From Sphingopyxis witflariensis (lineage in GTDB: Bacteria > Pseudomonadota > Alphaproteobacteria > Sphingomonadales > Sphingomonadaceae): a stretch of 64,000 bases of DNA. Location of the stretch: contig NZ_NISJ01000007.1 in assembly GCF_002205635.1 (NCBI RefSeq), positions 62,001 to 126,000 on the forward strand, read 5' to 3'. Position 1 is the first letter of the stretch. Every line of letters begins with the position of its first letter. Below, piece after piece: positions 47,147 to 54,956 of the stretch. The notes beneath the pieces were generated by a model that saw nothing but the letters and a program-made list of their open reading frames with translations, was not told where the DNA came from and ran no database searches. The position numbers were made by a program, and so were the translations under genes.

Positions 47147-48742
47147 ATGGCCGATCTGCGCCCTGCCCTGACCGCCGCGCAAACCTACCGCGCGGCGGCG
47201 CAAGCGGCGCTCGCCGAACGGCTGGCGGCGCGGGCAATCGACAGCGAGCAGCGCGCGGCGCATGGCTTTGCGTGGGTGGCGACGACGGTCGCGGCGCTGG
47301 AGGCGACGCATAATTGGTGCGAGGCCGGCGGCGGCGCCAACCCGCTCGACGCACAGATCGCCGCGCTCGCTTTCGCCGAGGGCATCGGCCAGCTCGTCGG
47401 CGGCCTGCCGATGGGCCAGAATGAAATTTTCCGCCCCGCCGATCTCGGCATCGGCGCAGCGGCGCGCACGCTTGCCGACGCTTGCGCCGACCTACTCGAC
47501 GCCGACCATGCGAAAGCCCGCGCCGAACTCGCTGCCGCGCTGGCGGCAGGGCATTGGCCGAGCGAGACGCTCCACGACGCCGATCTCGACACGATCCGCG
47601 ACCAATATCGCCGCTTCACCGATGCCGAGATCATTCCGAACGCCCATCGCTGGCACCTCGCCAATGATCTGATCCCCGACGCGACCGTGACGGCGATGGC
47701 CGACCTCGGCACCTTCGGCGTCTGCATCCCCGAGGAATATGGCGGACTGGGTCTCGGCAAGCTGGTGATGTGCATCGTCACCGAGGAATTGTCGCGCGGC
47801 TGGATCGGCACCGGCTCGCTCGGCACCCGCTCCGAAATCGCGGGCGAGCTGATCGTCCTCGGCGGCACCGACGAGCAGAAAGCACAATGGCTGCCCCGGA
47901 TCGCCAGCGGCGAAGTCCTGCCGACCGCGGTGTTCACCGAACCCGATGTCGGATCGGACCTCGGATCGCTGCAAACGCGCGCGCGCGTCGATGCAAATGG
48001 CGAATGGATAATCGACGGCGCAAAGAACTGGATCACCCACGCCGCGCGGTCCGACCTGATGACCCTGCTCACCCGCACCCTGCCCGATGCGAAGGGCTAT
48101 GCCGGACTGTCGATGCTGCTTGTCCCCAAGCCGCGCGGGACCGAGGACACACCCTTCCCCGCCGAGGGAATGACGGGCAGCGAGATCGAGGTGCTCGGCT
48201 ATCGCGGGATGCGCGAATATGCGCTGCAATTCGACGCAATGCGCGCACCCGCCGACGCCTTGCTTGGCGGCGAAGAAGGGCAAGGCTTCAAACAGTTGAT
48301 GCGAACCTTCGAAGGCGCGCGGATTCAGACCGCCGCGCGCGCAGTCGGGGTCGCGCGCCGCGCGCTCGAACTCGGGCTCGATTATGCGCTGAACCGCAAA
48401 CAGTTCGGCAAGGCGATCATCCAATTCCCGCGCGTCGCCGACAAGCTCGCGATGAGCCTCGTCGACTTCATCACCGCGCGCGAATTGAGCTACGCCGCCG
48501 CGCGCGCCAAGGACTCGGGCAAGCGCTGCGATATCGAAGCCGGAATGGCCAAACTGCTCGGCGCGCGCGCCGCCTGGTCGAACGCCGACGCCAGCCTGCA
48601 GATCCACGGCGGCAACGGCTATGCGCTCGAATATGAAATCAGCCGCATCCTGTGCGACGCACGCATCCTCAATATTTTCGAAGGCGCCGCCGAGATTCAG
48701 GCGCAGGTGATCGCGCGCGGCTTGGTCGGGGGACGCAATTGA
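47147..48742 (+). CDS. Acyl-CoA dehydrogenase, (2S)-methylsuccinyl-CoA dehydrogenase-like
   Basis: 531 residues, longer than usual acyl-CoA dehydrogenases because of an N-terminal helical extension (about residues 1-150, including QRAAHGFAWVATTVAALEA and GGLPMGQNEIFRPADLG). That extension, and core stretches such as GTRSEIAGELIVLGGTDEQK, TAVFTEPDVGSDLGSLQTRA, GMTGSEIEVLGYRGMREY, and LNIFEGAAEIQAQVIARGL, strongly recall methylsuccinyl-CoA dehydrogenase of the ethylmalonyl-CoA pathway. The catalytic Glu position is in FEGAAEI. No crotonyl-CoA carboxylase/reductase or ethylmalonyl-CoA mutase gene is in the window, so the true substrate may be another 2-branched dicarboxylyl-CoA. ATG lies two bases after the thiolase stop. 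Confidence 0.85.
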   Translation: MADLRPALTAAQTYRAAAQAALAERLAARAIDSEQRAAHGFAWVATTVAALEATHNWCEAGGGANPLDAQIAALAFAEGIGQLVGGLPMGQNEIFRPADLGIGAAARTLADACADLLDADHAKARAELAAALAAGHWPSETLHDADLDTIRDQYRRFTDAEIIPNAHRWHLANDLIPDATVTAMADLGTFGVCIPEEYGGLGLGKLVMCIVTEELSRGWIGTGSLGTRSEIAGELIVLGGTDEQKAQWLPRIASGEVLPTAVFTEPDVGSDLGSLQTRARVDANGEWIIDGAKNWITHAARSDLMTLLTRTLPDAKGYAGLSMLLVPKPRGTEDTPFPAEGMTGSEIEVLGYRGMREYALQFDAMRAPADALLGGEEGQGFKQLMRTFEGARIQTAARAVGVARRALELGLDYALNRKQFGKAIIQFPRVADKLAMSLVDFITARELSYAAARAKDSGKRCDIEAGMAKLLGARAAWSNADASLQIHGGNGYALEYEISRILCDARILNIFEGAAEIQAQVIARGLVGGRN

Positions 48743-49593
48743 TGAGCGATTGGAACGCATGGATCGGCCGCGAAGACCTCCGCCGCGATCGCGTGAGCGA
48801 CGAACTTGCTGCGCGCTGGCTCGCGACACTCGACCGCGATGCAGCGGCGGGCGGCGCCGTTCCGCAGGGCTTCCACTGGTGCCTGTGTGCGCCCGACGCG
48901 CCGACCGCGACGCTCGGCAGCGACGGGCATCCGCGGCGCCAGAACAGCCCCGACAGCTGGATGCCGCCGATCCCGCTACCCCGCCGCATGTGGGCGGCGA
49001 GCAAGGTCGAATATCTCGCGCCCATCACCCTCAGCGCCGCAATCGAGCGCCGCTCGGCGATCCGCTCGATCACCGCAAAACAGGGCGCATCGGGACCGCT
49101 GGTCTTCGTTGATGTCGCGCATGAAATTCACGCTGATGGCGAGCTTTCCGTGCACGAAACGCAATCGATCGTGTTCCGCGACGCCGCTCCCGCGGGCACT
49201 CCGCCATCCCCGCCGCCGCCCGGCGAGGGCCGTTTCGATCCCGGTGCGTGGGACGCTCACCGCCTGCTGGTCCCCGACGAAGCGCTGCTCTTTCGATACT
49301 CGGCGCTGACCTTCAACAGTCACCGCATCCATTACGACCTGCCCTATGCGACGCAGGAAGAAGGCTATCGCGGTCTCGTCGTCCACGGCCCACTCACCGC
49401 AACCTTGCTGCTCGACCTCGCCCGGCGCGCGTTCGGAGACAACAAGCTGAGCTCCTTCGCCTTTCGCGGCCTCTCCCCCGCAATCTGCGGCGAAGAGCTG
49501 CACCTGGCGCTGCGCGGTGACGGTGCGTCGGTCGAGTTGGGTGCATTCGCCGCCGATGGCCGACCGATCATGTCGGCTTCGGCGACACTCTGA
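48742..49593 (+). CDS. HTD2/MaoC-type acyl-CoA hydratase, mesaconyl-C4-CoA hydratase-like
   Basis: 283 residues in two hot-dog halves. The N-terminal half has KVEYLAPITLSAAIERRSAI and VFVDVAHEIHADGELSVHETQSIVFRDA; the C-terminal half carries the hydratase motif LFRYSALTFNSHRIHYDLPYATQEEGYRGLVVHGPLTATLLLDLA. This layout is that of hydroxyacyl-thioester dehydratase type 2 and mesaconyl-C4-CoA hydratase. It shares one base with the preceding stop (TGATG). In the operon it would hydrate the enoyl-CoA made by a dehydrogenase, ahead of the SDR and thiolase. Confidence 0.85.
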   Translation: MSDWNAWIGREDLRRDRVSDELAARWLATLDRDAAAGGAVPQGFHWCLCAPDAPTATLGSDGHPRRQNSPDSWMPPIPLPRRMWAASKVEYLAPITLSAAIERRSAIRSITAKQGASGPLVFVDVAHEIHADGELSVHETQSIVFRDAAPAGTPPSPPPPGEGRFDPGAWDAHRLLVPDEALLFRYSALTFNSHRIHYDLPYATQEEGYRGLVVHGPLTATLLLDLARRAFGDNKLSSFAFRGLSPAICGEELHLALRGDGASVELGAFAADGRPIMSASATL

Positions 49594-49676
49594 GTCCGAC
49601 CGCCACCACATCGCCGCAGCGCGACCCGAAAATTCGGCCCTTGACTTGAAACGGCCTTTCCTTCCAAAAGATGTAT

Positions 49677-49688
49677 GACACCGGTGTC
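49677..49688. promoter_or_regulatory. LacI-type operator palindrome upstream of the polysaccharide locus
   Basis: GACACCGGTGTC, a perfect 12-bp palindrome with central CG, 57 bases before the ATG at 49745. The same motif, in two tandem imperfect copies, occurs at 54861-54885 in the other promoter of this locus. Confidence 0.7.
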
Positions 49689-49744
49689 TGAAACAGGCCC
49701 GGACGACCGCAGACAAATGCGGCACCATGGGAGAGATGCAGCGC

Positions 49745-51595
49745 ATGATCAGAAACAGGCCCTCCATGCTCGGCCGGCGCCTCGCCCTCGGCGCCGCCCT
49801 GATGGTCGCCGCGCCCGTGTTCGCGGCTGACAACGCCCAGCCGCGGGCCTTCAACACCGTCGTCGAGAAACATATCCAGCCGCAGTCCGAACAATTGCTG
49901 CTCGCGCTGGTCAAGGACGGCAAGGCGCTGCAGATCGACGGCATCGCGGTGTTCAACGGCAGCGACAAATTCCTGCCCGGAAAGATCGCAATCGGCCTCG
50001 CCGAATATCTGGACGGCTTGGCCGACAACGACCCACGCCTGCCCGCCTATCTCGGCCATTTTCGCAAGATCGCGAAGCTGACCATCGACGATCCGAATGA
50101 TACGTGGGGCATTTATTATTATCTCACCGCGCTCGACATCCTCCGCCGACGCGGCTGGCTCGAACAGGCCGTCGATCCGCTCACGATGGCGAAGCTGCGC
50201 GTGCGGCTCGACTGGCGCAGCTTCGTCGATCGCGACCGCTATGTGCTGATCGATCATCCGAACAATTATATCGTCGTCGCCTTCTCTATCGCGCGGCTGC
50301 GAGGCGCGCTGGGCTGGGAAGATGAGAGTGCGGCGACGCGGCTCTATGCCGCCGCGGCGAAACATTATCGCACCTATTCGGACTTTGGTTTCGCCGACGA
50401 GACCGACGGCGAAGGCCGCTTCGACCGTTATTCGATCCTGCTCGCTGGCGAAATCGCGGCACGCTATGTACAGACCGGCGACACCCCGCCCGCCGAAACG
50501 CTGGACTGGCTACGCAAGGCCGCCGATGTGATGCTGCTGCGCGTCAATGGCGACGGCCTGGGTTTCGAATATGGCCGCAGCCTCGGCCCCTATGGCGAGA
50601 CCTCGATCGTCGAGGTGCTGACCGCCGCTGCCGCGACCGGCGTGCTCACCGAAGCAGAGAAGGCGATCGCCTATGCCTATGCCTCGCGCGTGTCCGAACG
50701 CTATGTCGACTTCTGGATCGATCCACGTACCGGATCGGTGAACTTGTGGGACGACGGGCGGCGAACCGACGCCTATCGCGGCAAGTTCCGCATCCTCGGC
50801 GAGAACCTGAGCCTCGCGCATCAATTTTCCTACACCAATGCGGTGTGGAACAAGCTTGGCTACCGCGACCGCGCGCCGAAAGTCGACTGGGCGGCGGTGC
50901 AGGCCGCCAAGCCGCGCCGTTCCACCACATGGTTCGCCCGCAGCACCTATGACCGGATGCTGCTGACCCTGCAGGACGGCAAACGGCTCGTCAGCCTGCC
51001 GGTAATCAACGGCGGCGCGACGCAGCACAATCACAGCCCCTATTTCCCCATCCCCTTCTCGCCCGGGATGCTCGAGGGTGTGGCCGATGGCGATGCACCG
51101 CTGCTGATCCCGCAACTGACGCTGAACGACGGCAGCGTCATGATGCCGCTCGCCTATCAGCGCGACGTGAAGGTCGAGGCGACAGGCGACCGCACATCGG
51201 TCAGCTGGCACCAGAGCGAACTCGACCGGATGGGCGACGCCGCACCCGCGCCCGACAAGCGCGTTTCGGTGACGACCAGCTACCGCTTCGCACCCGGCCG
51301 GATCATCCGCACCGACGTCTTCGTCCCGCAAAAGGGCACAACGATCGCCGATGCGCGCCTCGAATTCGCCAGCTTCTCCACGGGCGCCCACATGCAGGGC
51401 AACAGCGCCTTATTCACATCGGGCGCCGTGCGCCGCTTCACGGTCACAGGGCTAACTCGATGCTCCGCCAGCCCGACCGAGGGCAAGGAAGCCTATCGCT
51501 CGCCACAAGGCCCGATGCACAGCCTCGTGTCCTGCCAGGGCGTGCGCACAGCAAGCGGGGCACTCCGGATCAGCTGGACCCTCGAATATCGATAG
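49745..51595 (+). CDS. Secreted protein of the polysaccharide locus, family not recognised
   Basis: 616 residues with a signal peptide (MIRNRPSMLGRRLALGAALMVAAPVFAA). The first 350 residues look helical with regular aromatic and charged motifs (YYYLTALDILRRRGWL, LIDHPNNYIVVAFSIARLRGALGW, YGRSLGPYGETSIVEVLTAAA), as in an alpha/alpha toroid; the last 230 appear beta-rich. That two-part plan recalls heparinase-like polysaccharide lyases, and Asn, His and Tyr are available as catalytic candidates, but I cannot assign a family. An ATG at 49727 is also in frame; GGGAGAG favours 49745. It precedes an alginate-lyase-family gene by 27 bases. Confidence 0.75.
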   Translation: MIRNRPSMLGRRLALGAALMVAAPVFAADNAQPRAFNTVVEKHIQPQSEQLLLALVKDGKALQIDGIAVFNGSDKFLPGKIAIGLAEYLDGLADNDPRLPAYLGHFRKIAKLTIDDPNDTWGIYYYLTALDILRRRGWLEQAVDPLTMAKLRVRLDWRSFVDRDRYVLIDHPNNYIVVAFSIARLRGALGWEDESAATRLYAAAAKHYRTYSDFGFADETDGEGRFDRYSILLAGEIAARYVQTGDTPPAETLDWLRKAADVMLLRVNGDGLGFEYGRSLGPYGETSIVEVLTAAAATGVLTEAEKAIAYAYASRVSERYVDFWIDPRTGSVNLWDDGRRTDAYRGKFRILGENLSLAHQFSYTNAVWNKLGYRDRAPKVDWAAVQAAKPRRSTTWFARSTYDRMLLTLQDGKRLVSLPVINGGATQHNHSPYFPIPFSPGMLEGVADGDAPLLIPQLTLNDGSVMMPLAYQRDVKVEATGDRTSVSWHQSELDRMGDAAPAPDKRVSVTTSYRFAPGRIIRTDVFVPQKGTTIADARLEFASFSTGAHMQGNSALFTSGAVRRFTVTGLTRCSASPTEGKEAYRSPQGPMHSLVSCQGVRTASGALRISWTLEYR

Positions 51596-51622
51596 GCGCG
51601 GCTCCATCATGCGGGAGGATAT

Positions 51623-52792
51623 ATGCAACTGACACGCCGAACCTTGGGCGGCGCAGCAATGGCACTGCTCGCGGGATGCGCTGTGCGGCCTGCGCTGTCC
51701 GCGGCGGCTCCCCTCGACATCGCGACCATCGACCGCGTTCGCATCCCGCGCGCCGCCGATCGCTGGCTCGACGACGCGCCGGTCACCATCACCGCCTTTC
51801 GCGCGGCGCGCAGCCCCGGATCGGCGCATGATTATTATTCGGAAGGCGACTATTGGTGGCCCGATCCCGCCAATCCTGACGGCCCCCATGTCAGACGCGA
51901 CGGCTTTTCGAACCCCGCGCGCTTCGACGATCATCGGCAGGCATTGATCCGCCTCGGGCTGCGCGTGCCGGCCTTCGTCGCGGCGTGGATTGTGACGCGC
52001 GACCGGCGCTATGCAGAAGCGGCAGCGCAGCACCTCAACGCATGGTTCGTGACACCCGCGACGCGGATGAACCCCAGCCTCGACCATGCGCAGGCGATCA
52101 TCGGGGTCAACACGGGACGCGGCATCGGCGTGATCGACACGCTCCAGATCGTCGAGGTCGCGCGCGCCGTCAGCCGGCTGATCGAGGCGGGCTATCCGCT
52201 CGATCCCGGAGTGAAAGGCTGGTTCCGTGCCTATCTGACCTGGCTCACGACATCGAAAAATGGCACCGACGAGCGCGACGAAAGGAACAACCACGGCAGC
52301 TGCTGGGTGCTGCAGGCCGCCGAATTCGCGCGACTGGTCGGCGACGAGGCGGTGCGCGCCGACGCCCGCGAACGCTTCCGCACCCGGCTGATCCCGGAAC
52401 AGATCGCCCCCGACGGCAGCCAGCCGCTCGAACTCGCGCGCACCAAGCCGTTCGGATATTGCCTGTTCAATCTCGACGTCCTCGCTGCAGCCGCCCATTC
52501 GCTGAGCACAACCGAGGACGATCTTTGGCGCTTCGCGACACCCGATGGGCGCTCGCTGGCCACCGCGCTAGCCTTCATGGCCCCGTACATCGCCGACAAG
52601 AGCCGCTGGCCGTTCGCCCACGACGTCGAATATTGGAACGACTGGCCGGTGCGCCATCCCAGCCTGCTCTTTGGCGGGCTCGCGCTCTCCCAACCCGGTT
52701 ATGTCGCGCTGTGGCAGCGGCTCAATGGCGATCCGCAGGTTAGCGAGATCATCCGCAACTATCCCGTCCGCCAGCCCATCCTATGGCTGTGA
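51623..52792 (+). CDS. Alginate lyase family lipoprotein (PL5-like)
   Basis: 389 residues with a twin-Arg-like N-terminus and a lipobox (MALLAGC), so probably a periplasm-facing lipoprotein. The alginate lyase domain shows DYYSEGDYWWPDPANPDGPHVRRDG, AAQHLNAWFVTPATRMNPSLDHAQAIIG, the catalytic region ERNNHGSCWVLQAAEFA and QPLELARTKPFGYCLFNLD. These Asn, His and Tyr-bearing stretches match the PF05426 family, members of which cleave mannuronate-containing or other uronate polymers by beta-elimination. Substrate not certain. It overlaps the next gene by 10 bases. Confidence 0.88.
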   Translation: MQLTRRTLGGAAMALLAGCAVRPALSAAAPLDIATIDRVRIPRAADRWLDDAPVTITAFRAARSPGSAHDYYSEGDYWWPDPANPDGPHVRRDGFSNPARFDDHRQALIRLGLRVPAFVAAWIVTRDRRYAEAAAQHLNAWFVTPATRMNPSLDHAQAIIGVNTGRGIGVIDTLQIVEVARAVSRLIEAGYPLDPGVKGWFRAYLTWLTTSKNGTDERDERNNHGSCWVLQAAEFARLVGDEAVRADARERFRTRLIPEQIAPDGSQPLELARTKPFGYCLFNLDVLAAAAHSLSTTEDDLWRFATPDGRSLATALAFMAPYIADKSRWPFAHDVEYWNDWPVRHPSLLFGGLALSQPGYVALWQRLNGDPQVSEIIRNYPVRQPILWL

Positions 52793-53931
52793 CACTGCGC
52801 TGGGCGGCTTCTACAATCGCGGTGCTGGCGCTCGGCGCGTGCGCAACGGTGACGGATACGCCCGACGCCGTCCGCACCGAAGCTTTCGGTCAGACCGCGA
52901 CCGGGCAGCCTGTCGAACGCTATAGCTTCGCCAACGCCGCCGGAATGCGCGTGAGCGCGATCACCTATGGTGCGACGCTCACAACGGTCGAAGTGCCGGG
53001 CCGCTCCGGCCAGCGCGCCAATGTCATCCTCAGCCTTCCCGACATCGCAGCCTATGAGCAGACCCAGCGTCGCTGGGCGTCGGTGATCGGGCGCTATGCG
53101 GGGCGCATCGCCGATGCGCGCTTCACGCTGGATGGCGTGACCTATGCGTTGGAGGCGGGGCGCAACGGCGTGACGCTGCATAGTGGCTCCGACGGCTATG
53201 ATCGCCGGGTCTGGGCCGCGACACCCTTTCATGATGTGCGATCTTCGGGAGTCGTCTTCCGGCTCGACAGCCGCGACGGCGATCAGGGTTTTCCTGGCCA
53301 CTTGCGACTTGAGGTCACCTATCGCCTGCCGCACCGGCGCAATGAACTCCACGTCGAATATCGCGCACGCAGCAATACCGCGACGGTGATCAATCCGACC
53401 AATCACGGCTTTTTCAACCTCGCGGGCGCCGGTTCAGATTCGATCGGCAGCCACCGCGTGGCGATCGCCGCCGATCGCTACGCCGAGACCGACAATCGCA
53501 AGATTCCGACAGGGCGCCTCCTCCCCGTTACCGGCACCGCGCTCGACTTGCAGCGACCGACCCTGCTCGCACCATGGCTGGCTGCTCGCGATCCGCTGCT
53601 CGCACCGTCAAACGGCTTCGACCACAGCCTTGTCCTCAGCCCCGCGCACGGCACGCGGCTGGCGGCGACGGTTGACGAGCCGACATCCGGCCGGCGGCTG
53701 GAGATTCTGACGACCGAACCCTCGGTCCAGTTCAACAGCGGCAACGGGTTCGACGGCACTGAGGTCGGCGCCGAAGGCATTGCTTATCCACGCCATGCGG
53801 GCTTCGCGATCGAAACCCAGCACCTGCCCGACAGCCCCAATCAGCCCGGCTTCCCGTCAACCGTGCTGCGCCCCGGACAGGAATTCCGGTCGCTGACCAT
53901 CTATCGCTTTTCGGTCATGTCCGCCCGCTGA
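52783..53931 (+). CDS. galM: Aldose 1-epimerase (mutarotase), lipoprotein
   Basis: 382 residues with a lipobox (LALGAC) near residue 20, so probably membrane-anchored in the periplasm, unlike cytoplasmic GalM. Family motifs: GRYAGRIADARFTLDG, LHSGSDGYDRRVW, NPTNHGFFNLAG with the catalytic His, GFDHSLVL and AIETQHLPDSPNQPGFPSTVLRPGQ with the catalytic Glu. Converts anomers of the sugars released by the lyase step. Translationally coupled to the preceding gene; its end overlaps the convergent ThuA gene by 31 bases. Confidence 0.92.
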   Translation: MAVTLRWAASTIAVLALGACATVTDTPDAVRTEAFGQTATGQPVERYSFANAAGMRVSAITYGATLTTVEVPGRSGQRANVILSLPDIAAYEQTQRRWASVIGRYAGRIADARFTLDGVTYALEAGRNGVTLHSGSDGYDRRVWAATPFHDVRSSGVVFRLDSRDGDQGFPGHLRLEVTYRLPHRRNELHVEYRARSNTATVINPTNHGFFNLAGAGSDSIGSHRVAIAADRYAETDNRKIPTGRLLPVTGTALDLQRPTLLAPWLAARDPLLAPSNGFDHSLVLSPAHGTRLAATVDEPTSGRRLEILTTEPSVQFNSGNGFDGTEVGAEGIAYPRHAGFAIETQHLPDSPNQPGFPSTVLRPGQEFRSLTIYRFSVMSAR

Positions 53932-54827
53932 CCGGCATCGCTCATCGGATGCGGCCGTACTTCCCCGCCTCCCGAACCAAGCGCCCAGCGAATCCCCTCC
54001 AAGAACATCGACTGGACGCGCGGGTCATCCCAGCTCTCGTCGGTATGCCCTAGGCCCGAGTAAAAGACCCGGCCCTTTCCATAGCGCTTTATCCACGCCA
54101 CCGGGAAATCACGATCGGTGCGGTGCACTCCGGGAGTGCCCAAATCGACGCTCTGCGGGTCAAGCCGCGCCAGCACATCGACCTCGCCCCTTGAGTAAGG
54201 CGCGGCGCGCATCTGATAATGTTCGTCGGTCAGCGTCATTCCGGTCGACCAGCCCCGCATGGCAGGAAAATCGGGCCGCTCGACGATGATCTGCGCCGCG
54301 GTCACCTTCCACGGATGATTGTCGAACACCCCGCCGAGCATCACACCATATTCGGGCCAGCCATAAGCAGTCGCCGCCGCCGAATGGACACCGATAAAGC
54401 CCTTTCCGTCGGCATGCACAAAGGCCAGCAGGTCGCGCTTCTGCGCATCGGACAAATCGGTCTCGCCATTGGTATAGAAAAGCACGGCGTCATAATGGTC
54501 GAGCGTCGCCGCGCGCGACGCCTTCGGCCCGCCCTTCGCATAATCGCCCTTCCCCCAGACCTCGCCCTTGGTCACCAGCGTCATGTCGGTGCGGATCGTC
54601 GCCACATAGGCGCCCGATTGCCGCCCCAGCCGCTCGATCGTCGCGACCGCATGGCTCGACGCCCCATGCGCGGTCTGGTTGCCCGTCGAATGATCGGCGA
54701 TCACCAGCAGGCGCTTTGGCGGAGGCGTGGGGGGAGACTCGGTCGCCTGCGAGTATGACGCGACTATAAAGGCCGCGACCAAAGGCCCTGTCGCCGCGAC
54801 AGGAAATATACGGAATTCCAACCGCAT
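53901..54827 (-). CDS. Secreted ThuA-like (trehalose utilisation) domain protein
   Basis: 308 residues with a signal peptide (MRLEFRIFPVAATGPLVAAFIVASYSQA) and a ThuA-like glutamine amidotransferase-fold domain: YDAVLFYTNGETDLSDAQKRDLLAFVHADGKGFIGVHSAAAT, FDNHPWKVTAAQIIVE, DEHYQM, and VAWIKRYGKGRVFYSGLGHTDESWDDPRVQSMFLEGIRWALG. ThuA proteins are associated with ketosugar or disaccharide metabolism. GGAGG upstream fixes the ATG at 54827, although the frame extends 62 codons further. Divergent from the TonB receptor gene and sharing its operator region. Confidence 0.9.
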   Translation of the reverse strand: MRLEFRIFPVAATGPLVAAFIVASYSQATESPPTPPPKRLLVIADHSTGNQTAHGASSHAVATIERLGRQSGAYVATIRTDMTLVTKGEVWGKGDYAKGGPKASRAATLDHYDAVLFYTNGETDLSDAQKRDLLAFVHADGKGFIGVHSAAATAYGWPEYGVMLGGVFDNHPWKVTAAQIIVERPDFPAMRGWSTGMTLTDEHYQMRAAPYSRGEVDVLARLDPQSVDLGTPGVHRTDRDFPVAWIKRYGKGRVFYSGLGHTDESWDDPRVQSMFLEGIRWALGSGGGEVRPHPMSDAGQRADMTEKR

Positions 54828-54860
54828 AACCAACCTTTCCTCCCTCCGGAGCACAATCTT

Positions 54861-54885
54861 GACACCGGTTACCGACACCGGTATC
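54861..54885. promoter_or_regulatory. Two tandem operator-like palindromes between ThuA and TonB-receptor genes
   Basis: GACACCGGTTAC (54861-54872) and GACACCGGTATC (54874-54885), each an imperfect version of the GACACCGGTGTC palindrome at 49677-49688, with centres 13 bases apart. They lie 34 bases from the ThuA start and 72 from the receptor start, placing both divergent genes under one regulator. Confidence 0.72.
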
Positions 54886-54956
54886 ATTGCCAAGAAATAG
54901 CGGTGGAAAACCGCAATGTCGAACGCATAAGTATCGAAATCAGGGAGAGGGATGTT

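Noticed and set aside
43374..47354. Very long minus-strand open frame (1326 codons) opposite the CoA operon
   Set aside because: It is antisense to four clear enzymes whose motifs are intact on the plus strand; its composition (Arg, Ala, Gly, His and Asp rich, no domains) is the usual shadow of GC-rich codons.
42614..49593. Assigning the operon to the ethylmalonyl-CoA pathway itself
   Set aside because: Only the dehydrogenase and hydratase resemble that pathway; crotonyl-CoA carboxylase/reductase, ethylmalonyl-CoA mutase and the lyase are not here, and a thiolase and SDR would not be needed.
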